Assembly (NCBI GenBank): GCA_965221205.1
Contig: OZ244870.1
Coordinates: 2,294,001 to 2,358,000 of the forward strand
Length of the DNA stretch: 64,000 nt
Source: CBDFMG01 sp965221205 [NCBI: bacterium]
GTDB lineage: Bacteria; SM23-31
Direction of reading: 5' to 3'
How positions within the stretch are numbered: position 1 is the stretch's first letter; each line of letters begins with the position of its first letter. Below, in pieces: positions 19,110-27,247 of the stretch. Both the position numbers and the translations under genes were made by a program. The notes beneath the pieces were generated by a model. That model had not been told where the DNA came from. It searched no databases and saw nothing but the letters and a program-made list of their open reading frames with translations.

Positions 19110-19325
19110 ATGGAAAATTCAAATAGTAAAAGAAAAGATAAATTGCCATTAGTTACCCAGATTATGAAATTCAGAAAGTTAAGAAAATGGCTGGGATTGC
19201 CTCTTGTGCTTTTGGGGTTGGTTGGCCTTTTGGTACCGGTTATTCCCGGAATTATTTTCCTTGTGCTTGGGATTATTTTTATAAATCCATCGCTTGGAGA
19301 TAAGATTAGTGAAAAGTTTTTGTGA
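19110..19325 (+). CDS. small PGPGW-type transmembrane protein
   Basis: 71 aa. A basic N-terminus with K-W-L-G-L-P is followed by one or two membrane helices enclosing V-P-V-I-P-G-I-I-F-L-V-L-G, the repeated-proline pattern of the PGPGW/DUF454-like family. Function unknown in the family. It stands between the RodZ-like gene and a lipoprotein gene with about 100 bp on each side. Confidence 0.65.
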   Translation: MENSNSKRKDKLPLVTQIMKFRKLRKWLGLPLVLLGLVGLLVPVIPGIIFLVLGIIFINPSLGDKISEKFL

Positions 19326-19422
19326 TTAAATTTAAAAAAAATTGTAAACATTGAATCTTTTTGCTGTTATTTTTTGTTTAAAATATGAGGGGTAGGTTTC
19401 ATTTCCTCGGAAAGGGTGCAAA

Positions 19423-20550
19423 ATGAAATCATCTAAGACAAGTTATCTTTTACTCATCTTTACAATGACATGCGCGATATTCGCAAGCGGCTGCTATACA
19501 ATAATATTGCCTCCGGTTGATGAAGAATACTCATCCGATTATGAATATGAGGAGTATTACGAAGATGAATATGAGAATTATGAAGATGAATATGAGGGTG
19601 AGTTTGGTTACCAGTATTACAATTACGATAACCGCTATTATCGTCACCCTAGGCATCGGTGGAATTTAGGTCATTACAATCCCTATGCCTTTGGAGACCA
19701 ATATTGGGATCTTGATGCATATTACTATCCTAACAGGTTTGATTTTTATTTCGGACTCCATTACAGCCCATATAATTACTATCAGTATCCTTATTATTCC
19801 TTTTATCGGCCGTCTGGATTTTATGGCAGGCGATATTACGGCTATTCAGGGTTTTTGGGTTATCCTTACTATGTAGGCGGTTATTATCCGGTTTATCCTA
19901 CGAATGCTGTGGTTCAAACAAAACGCGATTTTGCAAAAAGGGGAACGTATACAGGCGGGAGAGTGGTAACGCGCAGATCGGATTCTGCTCCGGCAGTAAG
20001 ACAATCCGGTTCGACTGTCGTTGCTGAAGAAGGGACAGGTTCACAGGATAGGCAAACCAGTGGCTCGAACAAACGTACCGTTACCCGTTCAACAACAAAG
20101 ACTAACACCAATGCAAACGATTCAAGAGAAACAGTAAACCGTGAAAGCACCTCCTCATCCGGTTCCCTCAAATCAACAGGAAGCCGGACAGTCACCAGAA
20201 GGTCAACAATCGGATCATCCTCATCAGGGAATTCTTCTTCTTCCTCATCTGGTAAGAGGACTGTGACAAAAAGGACGACCACCAAGAAGAAGAAGAAAGG
20301 TAATCAGGGCACATCATATAACCGGTCATCTAATAGGAAAACCTCATCAAGTTCCATTGCACCGGAATCAGGACAGATACGTACTTCAGGGAGAGGTCAT
20401 AAATCTACAAGAACTGTAGTAAGATCTCCTCAGAGAGGGAAATCTCAGGTTCAATCTGGTACAGCATCCCGCAGAGGCAGTTCTTCGGGAGGAAATGCAC
20501 GCCCGCCAGGAAGTTCTTCCGGAGAAGCGAGACAAGTTGTTCGAAAGTAG
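19423..20550 (+). CDS. Tyr-rich lipoprotein with Ser/Arg/Thr low-complexity tail
   Basis: 375 aa. Signal peptide with lipobox F-A-S-G-C (about residues 20-24). Residues 30-70 are Asp/Glu/Tyr-rich, residues 70-170 Tyr/Pro/Gly-rich, and from about 180 the protein is Ser/Arg/Thr/Gly-rich with repeated T-V-T-R-R and S-S-G blocks and a K-K-K-K run. The acidic-to-basic change suggests electrostatic interaction with LPS, peptidoglycan or nucleic acid. No family recognised. An excellent terminator follows its stop codon. Confidence 0.75.
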   Translation: MKSSKTSYLLLIFTMTCAIFASGCYTIILPPVDEEYSSDYEYEEYYEDEYENYEDEYEGEFGYQYYNYDNRYYRHPRHRWNLGHYNPYAFGDQYWDLDAYYYPNRFDFYFGLHYSPYNYYQYPYYSFYRPSGFYGRRYYGYSGFLGYPYYVGGYYPVYPTNAVVQTKRDFAKRGTYTGGRVVTRRSDSAPAVRQSGSTVVAEEGTGSQDRQTSGSNKRTVTRSTTKTNTNANDSRETVNRESTSSSGSLKSTGSRTVTRRSTIGSSSSGNSSSSSSGKRTVTKRTTTKKKKKGNQGTSYNRSSNRKTSSSSIAPESGQIRTSGRGHKSTRTVVRSPQRGKSQVQSGTASRRGSSSGGNARPPGSSSGEARQVVRK

Positions 20551-20570
20551 TTACTCATAGAGCAGACATA

Positions 20571-20608
20571 AAAAAACCCCGGGGGGATAACGTACACCGG
20601 GGTTTTTT
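20571..20608. terminator. strong bidirectional rho-independent terminator
   Basis: AAAAAACCCCGG (20571-20582) pairs perfectly with CCGGGGTTTTTT (20597-20608) around a 14-nt loop. The A-run on one side and T-run on the other let it work in both directions, fitting its place between the convergent lipoprotein (+) and Smr (-) genes. Confidence 0.9.
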
Positions 20609-20664
20609 TATGGCATTTCATGAATAGATACAAAAATATTGTTATTGATATAGTATATATGATT

Positions 20665-20946
20665 CTATTTGAGAATAACTATCGTTGCACCCCACCCGCC
20701 TATGTAAGGTGGAGCATCATGAAAATGATCGACAAGCGGATTTTTTTTCAGAACCTTATGAACAGTATATTTTTGTACGCTTTTACCTTTTCCATGTATG
20801 ATGCGAACTTTAGTAAAACCATTTTCATGACAAACTCGTATATATTCGTCAACGACAGAGTGTACATCAGAAGGATGAAATGTGTGCAGGTCAAGCTCAT
20901 CAGTCACAGGATATTCGACCGGATCGTTTGAATTGAATTCTTCCAT
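20665..20946 (-). CDS. small Smr-domain protein
   Basis: 93 aa on the minus strand. It is essentially one Smr domain, the C-terminal domain of MutS2: L-D-L-H-T-F near residue 18, V-R-I-I-H-G-K-G-K (the H-G-x-G motif), and the ending G-G-W-G-A-T-I-V-I-L. Smr domains have DNA- or RNA-nicking activity or bind branched nucleic acids and stalled ribosomes. An overlapping plus-strand frame has no such pattern and is a shadow. The 238 bp to the next gene hold the promoters for both directions. Confidence 0.85.
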   Translation of the reverse strand: MEEFNSNDPVEYPVTDELDLHTFHPSDVHSVVDEYIRVCHENGFTKVRIIHGKGKSVQKYTVHKVLKKNPLVDHFHDAPPYIGGWGATIVILK

Positions 20947-21184
20947 CAGGTATTTTTAGTGTTAATTGTAACTGCAATAAATTCGGTTTTGAAAGTTGAG
21001 TATTAATAGTCTGAAAATACATGAATTCCTTCTTCTAATCAAGATAAATAATAGTTGCTATTATTAGCAAAAATTGTTAAAATCGAAGAATTTATAAATG
21101 GGTATTTACAGTTATGCATATTTCCTGCTCATTACATCAATGCCCTTCAGAAATATCTCTTTTACTATAAGATATATATAGATT

Positions 21185-22210
21185 ATGACAAAAATACCAA
21201 GTAAGAACGGAAAAAAAAGAGCTGTTGGACTTTTTTCTGGCGGACTGGACAGCACACTCGCTGTTCGCCTGATGTCCGATCAGGGATATGAAGTTACGGC
21301 TCTGAATATAGAAACACCTTTTTGCAATTGTACCGGCGACAGCAAATGTACGACGACTCGTAAATCTGCAAATTTAAAAATTGACTATCGTCGTGAATAT
21401 ACGGGTCAGGATTATGTCTCATTAGTTAAAGAACCACCGAACGGTCATGGCAAAAACATGAATATCTGCATTGACTGCAGAATTTATATGCTGAAAAAAG
21501 CAAAAACGGTCATGGATGAAATCGGTGCTGATGTTGTTTTTACCGGTGAGGTTCTCGGTCAGCGGCCAATGTCGCAACATAATAGGGCAATGGAAGTAAT
21601 AGAAAAAGAGGCTGATCTCGAAGGCAAGTTATTGCGCCCGCTCTCTGCAAAACTTATGAAGCCGACTATTGCAGAACAGGAAGGTAAAATCGACAGGGAG
21701 AAATTATTAGGCATACAGGGCAGAAGCAGAAAAAGACAGATGGAACTTGCTGATCAGTTTGGAATTTCAGACTATCCTTCTCCGGCAGGCGGTTGTATGC
21801 TTGCGGATGAATCATTTTCCGAAAGACTTCGGGATGCATTTAAGCATGATGAAAGCGATCTGAAAGATGTATCACGGCTCAAATATGGCCGCCACTTCAG
21901 GCTTGAGGACGGTACGAAGATAATTTCAGGAAGAACCGAAAAAGAAAATAAGATGCTTAAAGCACTCTGCGATAAATCGATGCCGGTATTCACTGTTAAT
22001 GGTTCCAGCAGTACGTTCGTATACCTTCTTGGAAATTGCACTGATGAGAATAAAATGTTTGCTGGGGGAATTGCAGCACGTTATAGTAAAGTCAAAGATG
22101 CTCAATCCGTTGAAATTAAGTGGTGGACAGGAAAAGAAAATAACAGTTCACAACAAATGTTTCACGTCTCACCTCTATCAAATGATGAACTGGACAAATA
22201 CCGTATTTGA
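21185..22210 (+). CDS. PP-loop ATP pyrophosphatase, tRNA-thiolation type
   Basis: 341 aa. The PP-loop S-G-G-L-D-S-T is at residues 18-24, after G-L-F. A cysteine-rich stretch (C-N-C-T-G-D-S-K-C) and I-C-I-D-C-R follow, then E-V-L-G-Q-R-P-M-S-Q and P-A-G-G-C-M-L. This matches ThiI/MnmA-related proteins that activate uridine by adenylation before sulfur transfer; the extra cysteines may carry sulfur or an Fe-S cluster. The exact tRNA target cannot be read. It precedes the amidase gene by 39 bp. Confidence 0.75.
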   Translation: MTKIPSKNGKKRAVGLFSGGLDSTLAVRLMSDQGYEVTALNIETPFCNCTGDSKCTTTRKSANLKIDYRREYTGQDYVSLVKEPPNGHGKNMNICIDCRIYMLKKAKTVMDEIGADVVFTGEVLGQRPMSQHNRAMEVIEKEADLEGKLLRPLSAKLMKPTIAEQEGKIDREKLLGIQGRSRKRQMELADQFGISDYPSPAGGCMLADESFSERLRDAFKHDESDLKDVSRLKYGRHFRLEDGTKIISGRTEKENKMLKALCDKSMPVFTVNGSSSTFVYLLGNCTDENKMFAGGIAARYSKVKDAQSVEIKWWTGKENNSSQQMFHVSPLSNDELDKYRI

Positions 22211-22249
22211 GCACCGTACCATTTCTACCGGTATTAAATTTATCGAAAC

Positions 22250-23071
22250 ATGTTACTAGGCTTTTACCAGTTTAAGCCACATTTTGGTTCTGTGTCGGAT
22301 AACCTGGATAAAATTGAGACGGCATTGCGTTCGCATCAATTTGATCTTGTTGTCCTGCCGGAACTCTGCACGACGGGGTATCAATTCACCTCACATAAAG
22401 AGGTGGAAAATCTTGCAGAGAACATACCTCAAGGAGAGAGTGTGCAGCGGTTTCAGCAGATTGCACAAGAAAAGAATGCATTCATTGCTGCTGGCATTGT
22501 AGAGGAGGATAATGGGTATTATTATAACTCTGCAGTGATTGTAGGACCAGAAGGTGTTGTGACGCGGTATCGAAAACTGCACCTGTTCTTTGAAGAAACT
22601 TTATGGTTTTCGCAGGGTACCGAACTGCCGAAAGTAATTAATATTAAAGGGACGAATGTAGGGATTGCGATCTGTTTCGATTGGATATTTCCTGAATTGA
22701 TTCGGTCAATCGCCTTATCCGGAGCAGAAGTGGTTGTTCATCCTTCAAATCTTGTGCTGCCATACTGCCAATCTGCAATGAAAACAAGGTCGATTGAAAA
22801 TAAAATCTTTACCGTTACTGCAAACAGAATTGGGACCGAAGATCGGGGCGGAAAAAAGCCGCTAACTTTTACAGGTAATAGTCAAATCACGAACGTTCGA
22901 GGTGAAATACTCGTTGCTGCGTCAGATAATGAAGAAGTGTTCCGGGCGGTATCGATACATTCTAAAGACGCAGAGGATAAAAAGATAACACCATACAACA
23001 CTTTATTCGAAGACCGTCGACCAGATATCTATGCTGAAGCTCTCTTGAACAGACACAAAAAGGGCGATTAG
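22250..23071 (+). CDS. carbon-nitrogen hydrolase (nitrilase superfamily)
   Basis: 273 aa. The catalytic triad of the nitrilase/amidase fold is visible: Glu in L-P-E-L-C-T-T-G-Y, Lys in R-K-L-H-L-F, and Cys in A-I-C-F-D-W. It hydrolyses a non-peptide C-N bond; the closest pattern is the omega-amidase/N-carbamoylputrescine amidase group, but the substrate is not determinable. The TAG stop at 23069-23071 lies inside the following tRNA-Val, a 10-bp overlap. It follows the PP-loop gene closely. Confidence 0.88.
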   Translation: MLLGFYQFKPHFGSVSDNLDKIETALRSHQFDLVVLPELCTTGYQFTSHKEVENLAENIPQGESVQRFQQIAQEKNAFIAAGIVEEDNGYYYNSAVIVGPEGVVTRYRKLHLFFEETLWFSQGTELPKVINIKGTNVGIAICFDWIFPELIRSIALSGAEVVVHPSNLVLPYCQSAMKTRSIENKIFTVTANRIGTEDRGGKKPLTFTGNSQITNVRGEILVAASDNEEVFRAVSIHSKDAEDKKITPYNTLFEDRRPDIYAEALLNRHKKGD

Positions 23072-23135
23072 CTCAGCTGGTTAGAGCGCTGGTTTCACAT
23101 ACCAGAGGTCGGGGGTTCAAGTCCCTTATCGCCCA
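23062..23135 (+). tRNA. tRNA-Val(CAC)
   Basis: 74 nt. Acceptor stem GGGCGAT pairs with ATCGCCC, discriminator A at 23135, D-arm TAGCTCAGCTGGTTAGAGC, anticodon stem CTGGT/ACCAG with loop TTCACAT giving anticodon CAC (codon GUG), and T-arm GGGGG-TTCAAGT-CCCTT with two G-U pairs. The 3' CCA is not encoded in full. The first ten bases are also the end of the amidase coding sequence. Its 3' side borders the accessory segment that follows. Confidence 0.95.
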
Positions 23136-23581
23136 CAATTGTTTTTATTAGATTTATGAGCTATTATAATCACATTCAAGCTACCATATACTGAGTTTCC
23201 CCAGCACTATCCCCAGCATAGATCAAATATTTTGGTGATTTATTTATATTAGCCAGTACTACATAGTTGGATGACTCTAAGGTGATAATAGAAGACGTAC
23301 TATTTCCTTCCGGGAAGAACGCATCACATTTATAACCCTCGTGAAAATTTTAAAAAAATAGATTGTTTATCTGCTAAGTAATCGTGCAGCTCGAGGAGCA
23401 GGAAATTCTTGATAAACTTAAATACTTGCCATAGTTTATGTAACACAGTATCCAGTTTGTTCTTACGAAATACATCACCTCTTAATTTAGCATCACTTCA
23501 TAACAAACCCAATTTATTTTTTTATTGAGATTTGATATGGGAATATAAGTTGAATAAAAACTATCGTAGAAGGAGTAACAG
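23136..23581. other. non-coding segment after tRNA-Val with a decayed coding tail
   Basis: 446 bp without an intact gene. On the minus strand a frame without start codon is open from 23349 to the TGA at 23176-23178; its end includes S-P-K-Y-L-I-Y-A-G-D-S-A-G-E. A related stretch is at 29.0 kb. The part 23350-23581 is A/T-rich and must contain the promoter of the M20-like gene, whose Shine-Dalgarno AGAAGGAG stands just before 23582. Confidence 0.5.
23176..23349 (-). pseudogene. C-terminal remnant of an unidentified protein (AGDSAGE tail)
   Basis: Fifty-seven codons with no start and an in-frame stop just upstream, ending in TGA. The reading includes K-C-D-A-F-F-P-E, S-P-K-Y-L and A-G-D-S-A-G-E. 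Tails of the A-G-D-x-x-G-D type are often seen at the ends of tyrosine-recombinase integrases, and the position beside a tRNA gene would fit, but no catalytic integrase residues survive to prove it. Confidence 0.35.
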
Positions 23582-24901
23582 ATGACCAATACCAAAGAGA
23601 TCCAGGACTTATTTGATAATATTGACAACAATAAAGAAAAGCACACCGTTTTTCTAAAAGAGCTTATCAAAGCACAGGAGGAGGGTGAAGAGGCTGTTCA
23701 AAGTCTTGTGGCAAAGAGATTTAAGGAAGTAGGATGTAGTAAGACAGAAGTGCTGAGGGTACTCCCCTCAAGTATTAAAATGGAGCATGAATTTGCGGCC
23801 GATGAATGGATTAATAATATAGAACGTATAACCGTCGTTGGTACGTATCCTGGTGCGGGGAACGGCAGAAGTCTCTTAATGTATGGACACCCTGATCCTG
23901 TGCCCATAACTACAGCAACCACTAAAGACTGGACTCGTGACCTATTCGCTGCTGAAACTGATGGAGATAAACTCTATGGTTATGGTGTGGCAGATGACCT
24001 TGAAGGTATTGCTATCATAGCAGAAGCCATGGCTGCTATACGTAACGCTGGACTTCAGCCCGGGGGTGATGTATATCTCGGCAGTGCAACAACGAAGCAA
24101 CAAGCACGAGGTATCATTGCTTTGTTAGACAAGGGTTACCGTGCAGATGGTTGTATATACCTTCATCCGGAAGAGTTAGGTGTTGGTATGAGAGAAATGC
24201 AAAATGTTACACCGGGGATTGTAATTTTCCGAGTCATAGTTTCAGGCAAGTCGCCTGATACAGGTAATCCGCGTAAAACAGCGTACGCTCATCTTGGTAT
24301 TAATGCCCTTGACAAAGCGGTTTTAATTATTCAAGCGCTTAACAAGTTGGATGCAAAGAGAGGTGAGAGGGTTTATTATAAAGTTATCGACGACAAGGTC
24401 GGAAGATCGACTAATTTACTTGTTGATCACATTAGTCTCGAAGGCACAGGACTCGATCAGCATCATGGAATCCCCGAAAAATGCATTATTGAAGCACAAA
24501 TCACATTTCCACCCACTGAAAGACTCAAGGAGGTTCAGAAAGAGATAGCGGATTGTATTTCTGAAGCCTCTAATTCGGATTCTTGGCTGAATGAGCACCC
24601 TCCTTCGATATTGTGGTTGTTTGGTGGGGAAGCCACGGAACTATCTGAAGAACATCCTATGTTCAAAACAGTCAGTAATGCTATTCAGACCGTCACTGGT
24701 GAAAAGCCTGACACAAATCCAATGCATGCAGCAAGCTCGATTTATAATACCAATATGTATGCCGGGATTCCTACAATAGCATACGGTCCACTTGCAGGTA
24801 ATTTAACACAAAATGGAGTTCCTGACGAGTGGGTTGATTTGCCGGACTACATTAGAGCAATTAAAGTAACCGCAAAAGTAATATTGGACTGGACAAAGTA
24901 G
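23582..24901 (+). CDS. M20-fold metallopeptidase-like protein with altered active site
   Basis: 439 aa. The general ArgE/DapE/CPG2 layout is clear: first ligand in M-Y-G-H-P-D-P-V-P, bridging Asp in G-Y-G-V-A-D-D-L-E-G, a dimerisation domain in the middle, and a C-terminal G-P-L-A-G-N. However, the catalytic Glu-Glu after the fourth strand is replaced (A-T-T-K-Q-Q-A-R-G) and the final His ligand near P-D-E-W-V is absent. It may be inactive, use a different chemistry, or bind peptides. The strong Shine-Dalgarno (AGAAGGAG) differs from core genes. A symporter gene follows, suggesting amino-acid or peptide use. Confidence 0.8.
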   Translation: MTNTKEIQDLFDNIDNNKEKHTVFLKELIKAQEEGEEAVQSLVAKRFKEVGCSKTEVLRVLPSSIKMEHEFAADEWINNIERITVVGTYPGAGNGRSLLMYGHPDPVPITTATTKDWTRDLFAAETDGDKLYGYGVADDLEGIAIIAEAMAAIRNAGLQPGGDVYLGSATTKQQARGIIALLDKGYRADGCIYLHPEELGVGMREMQNVTPGIVIFRVIVSGKSPDTGNPRKTAYAHLGINALDKAVLIIQALNKLDAKRGERVYYKVIDDKVGRSTNLLVDHISLEGTGLDQHHGIPEKCIIEAQITFPPTERLKEVQKEIADCISEASNSDSWLNEHPPSILWLFGGEATELSEEHPMFKTVSNAIQTVTGEKPDTNPMHAASSIYNTNMYAGIPTIAYGPLAGNLTQNGVPDEWVDLPDYIRAIKVTAKVILDWTK

Positions 24902-25190
24902 AAATTCGGCAATTGAATATGTAATTCCTGATGAATTTGTAAAGGTAATTCAGGTTATTCCGGACCAAAAGTTATAGCGTACTTGGTATGGAAGAAAAGG
25001 TACTCAATTGTGTTTCTATTAAAACAAATTACTTACTCTCCCGGCATTTTCTTAACCAGATTAACTTCTATATTATCTGCTGATATTTGTGTCTATGGGA
25101 AGCCTTATGGTATACGTCAAGTCTTAGGCAAGCGTGGACCTAAATCCAAGATTTTTCATTTACGAAAAATGATATGGAGAGTATCAGATT

Positions 25191-26879
25191 ATGATTATTG
25201 ATTGGCTGGTTATTTTTCTGTACCTGATCGGTATAACACTAATAGGAATCCGGGCTGCTAAAAAAGTAAAGGTTGCATCAACTTTTTTTATCAGTGACCG
25301 CAAGTTCGGAAAGATAATGATAATGTTCTTTTCATTTGGAACAGGAACTCATACTGATGTGGCGGTCGGTGTAGCGGGAAAAACTTACGAATCTGGTGTT
25401 TCAGGAATCTGGTATCAGTGGTTATGGTTGTTTTCAACACCTTTCTACTGGTTACTGGCTCCGCTATTCAGGCGTATGAGAGCGGTAACAACGGCAGATT
25501 ATTTTTTCAAACGTTATGGCAGGAGTGTAGAAGTTCTTTTCGCCTTGGTCGGCATGGCACAATTGACTGTTAGTATTGGTTTAATGCTCAAGGGATCAAG
25601 TGCAATGATTACCGCTGTATCAGGTGGTGCGATCAGCCCTGCTCTTGCAATAGGTGCAATGACAGTTCTGTTTACAATCTACGGTGTTGCTGGTGGATTG
25701 CATGCTGCAATAATAACAGATTTTATTCAGGGTCTTTTAGCAATTGTGCTCTCGTTCATAATTTTACCGTTTGCCTTGAATGCAGTGGGAGGTCTGGAAG
25801 GACTGCGAACGATGATCGATGATCCTTCAATTTTCTCAATCGTGGCTCCCGGAGAGATCACGACATTTTATATAATAATAATATCTCTTAATGGACTTAT
25901 TGGCTGGGTTACAGCTCCTCATTCCATGACAATGTGTGCTCCCGGCAAAACTGAGCTGGAAGCAAGAGTAGGACTTGTAGGTGGGCTATTTCTCAAACGA
26001 ATATGCACGATCGCATGGGTTCTCACAGGATTATGCGGAATAGGTTTGTATGCAGGCAAAACGATTCATATAGATTATGTGTATGGTTTGCTGGCACGTG
26101 ATTTACTACCAACGATAGCGCCGGGTCTTATTGGACTTTTTATTGCTTCCATGCTGGCAGCAGTAATGAGTACCTGTGATTGCTTAATGATCTCGTCAGC
26201 AGCACTGTTTACGGAAAATATTTATAAACCTCTGATCAAGCCTGACTATGACGATAAGCATTATCTCCTTATAGGGAGAATTTCTTCTGTTATTGTTGTG
26301 ACCGGTGGAATTATCTTTGCGTTCAGTTTATCGAGTGTCGTGCAGGGTTTAGAGACGTGGTGGAAAGTCCAGGCTATGCTGGGAATTGCTTTCTGGATAG
26401 GTTTGTTCTGGAGAAGGGCGACAGCTGCCGCTGCCTGGGCTTCAACATTGAGCAGTTTTGCAACATGGTTTTTCACCAGCAGGATTGATCTTATCGGTTG
26501 GGACTTTAATGCACATTTTGCCCGCTATCTTCCTGATTATATGTTATGGGAAGGTAACCTTTCTCTGCCATGGCAGATGATGATCTACTTAGCAGTTGGA
26601 CTGGTTGTAATGGTAGGTGTCAGTCTTTATACAAAATCACAGGATAAAGAAAAGTTGGATTGCTTGTACGAATGTCTTCGTACTCCGGTTCTGCCGGATG
26701 AACCTGAAGTTGAACCACTTACACTTCCTGAAAGTACGAAACCTGCTCCACGTTCGGTTTTGATAAATCATCTTGATTTTGAGATTATGAAGCCGAATTT
26801 TATTAGTGTGCTGGGCTTTCTTGCATCCTGGCTGGCGGTGGGATTATTAATTGGTGTATTTGTCTGGATCCTACAATGA
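25191..26879 (+). CDS. sodium:solute symporter family transporter
   Basis: 562 aa with about 13 hydrophobic helices. The SSS pattern is visible: N-terminal L-Y-L-I-G-I-T-L-I-G-I-R, F-F-I-S-D-R-K-F-G, T-A-D-Y-F-F-K-R-Y-G and G-V-A-G-G-L-H-A-A-I-I-T-D-F-I-Q-G, followed by S-T-C-D-C-L-M-I-S-S-A. These transporters couple sodium entry to uptake of sugars, amino acids, carboxylates or similar solutes. Adjacent peptidase-like genes make an amino-acid or peptide-derived substrate plausible. The 289 bp before it hold no convincing gene. Confidence 0.9.
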   Translation: MIIDWLVIFLYLIGITLIGIRAAKKVKVASTFFISDRKFGKIMIMFFSFGTGTHTDVAVGVAGKTYESGVSGIWYQWLWLFSTPFYWLLAPLFRRMRAVTTADYFFKRYGRSVEVLFALVGMAQLTVSIGLMLKGSSAMITAVSGGAISPALAIGAMTVLFTIYGVAGGLHAAIITDFIQGLLAIVLSFIILPFALNAVGGLEGLRTMIDDPSIFSIVAPGEITTFYIIIISLNGLIGWVTAPHSMTMCAPGKTELEARVGLVGGLFLKRICTIAWVLTGLCGIGLYAGKTIHIDYVYGLLARDLLPTIAPGLIGLFIASMLAAVMSTCDCLMISSAALFTENIYKPLIKPDYDDKHYLLIGRISSVIVVTGGIIFAFSLSSVVQGLETWWKVQAMLGIAFWIGLFWRRATAAAAWASTLSSFATWFFTSRIDLIGWDFNAHFARYLPDYMLWEGNLSLPWQMMIYLAVGLVVMVGVSLYTKSQDKEKLDCLYECLRTPVLPDEPEVEPLTLPESTKPAPRSVLINHLDFEIMKPNFISVLGFLASWLAVGLLIGVFVWILQ

Positions 26880-26929
26880 TATCCGCAATGCAGTTCTCTA
26901 TAACGGTATGATTGCCATTAATAATGGCG

Positions 26930-27132
26930 TTGAGTTTTTATCCACCGGACCATATGGATAAGTACCATTAAAAAACCATGACGGATTCCTATCAAAAGCC
27001 CCCATGTTTGTTACAATTGTCTGACCGGAGTCATAGCGTTCTTAATGTAAACTTCCGCATTTTTATCTCTGTCGGATCAAAAGCTATTTTTGCACCATCC
27101 GTGGACCAGGCTGGAATAATCGTCCAACGAAT
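26930..27132 (-). pseudogene. decayed TolB/PD40-type beta-propeller fragment
   Basis: Three frames on the minus strand together spell a TolB-like propeller blade. I-P-A-W-S-T-D-G-A-K-I-A-F-D is in one frame, D-K-N-A-E-V-Y-I in the second, and G-Q-T-I-V-T-N-M-G-A-F-D-R-N-P-S-W in the third. At least two frameshifts therefore separate the pieces. No flanking propeller sequence remains on either side, so a once larger gene has been deleted down to this scrap. Confidence 0.6.
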
Positions 27133-27247
27133 TAATTTGTAATTTTAAATAATTGTTGAATTGCTAATTGCAATAAGTATCTAAGAAAGTATTGTTGTAT
27201 CAATTAGTCATTTGACGAAAGAAAAGATTTTAAAGGAGGTAACACAT

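Noticed and set aside
20620-20931. 103-codon plus-strand frame over the Smr gene
   Set aside because: The minus-strand frame has the complete Smr pattern with H-G-K-G and G-G-W-G-A-T; the plus frame has none and starts right after a terminator.
24983-25201. 72-codon frame before the symporter
   Set aside because: No Shine-Dalgarno, no family pattern, overlaps the symporter start; composition looks non-coding.
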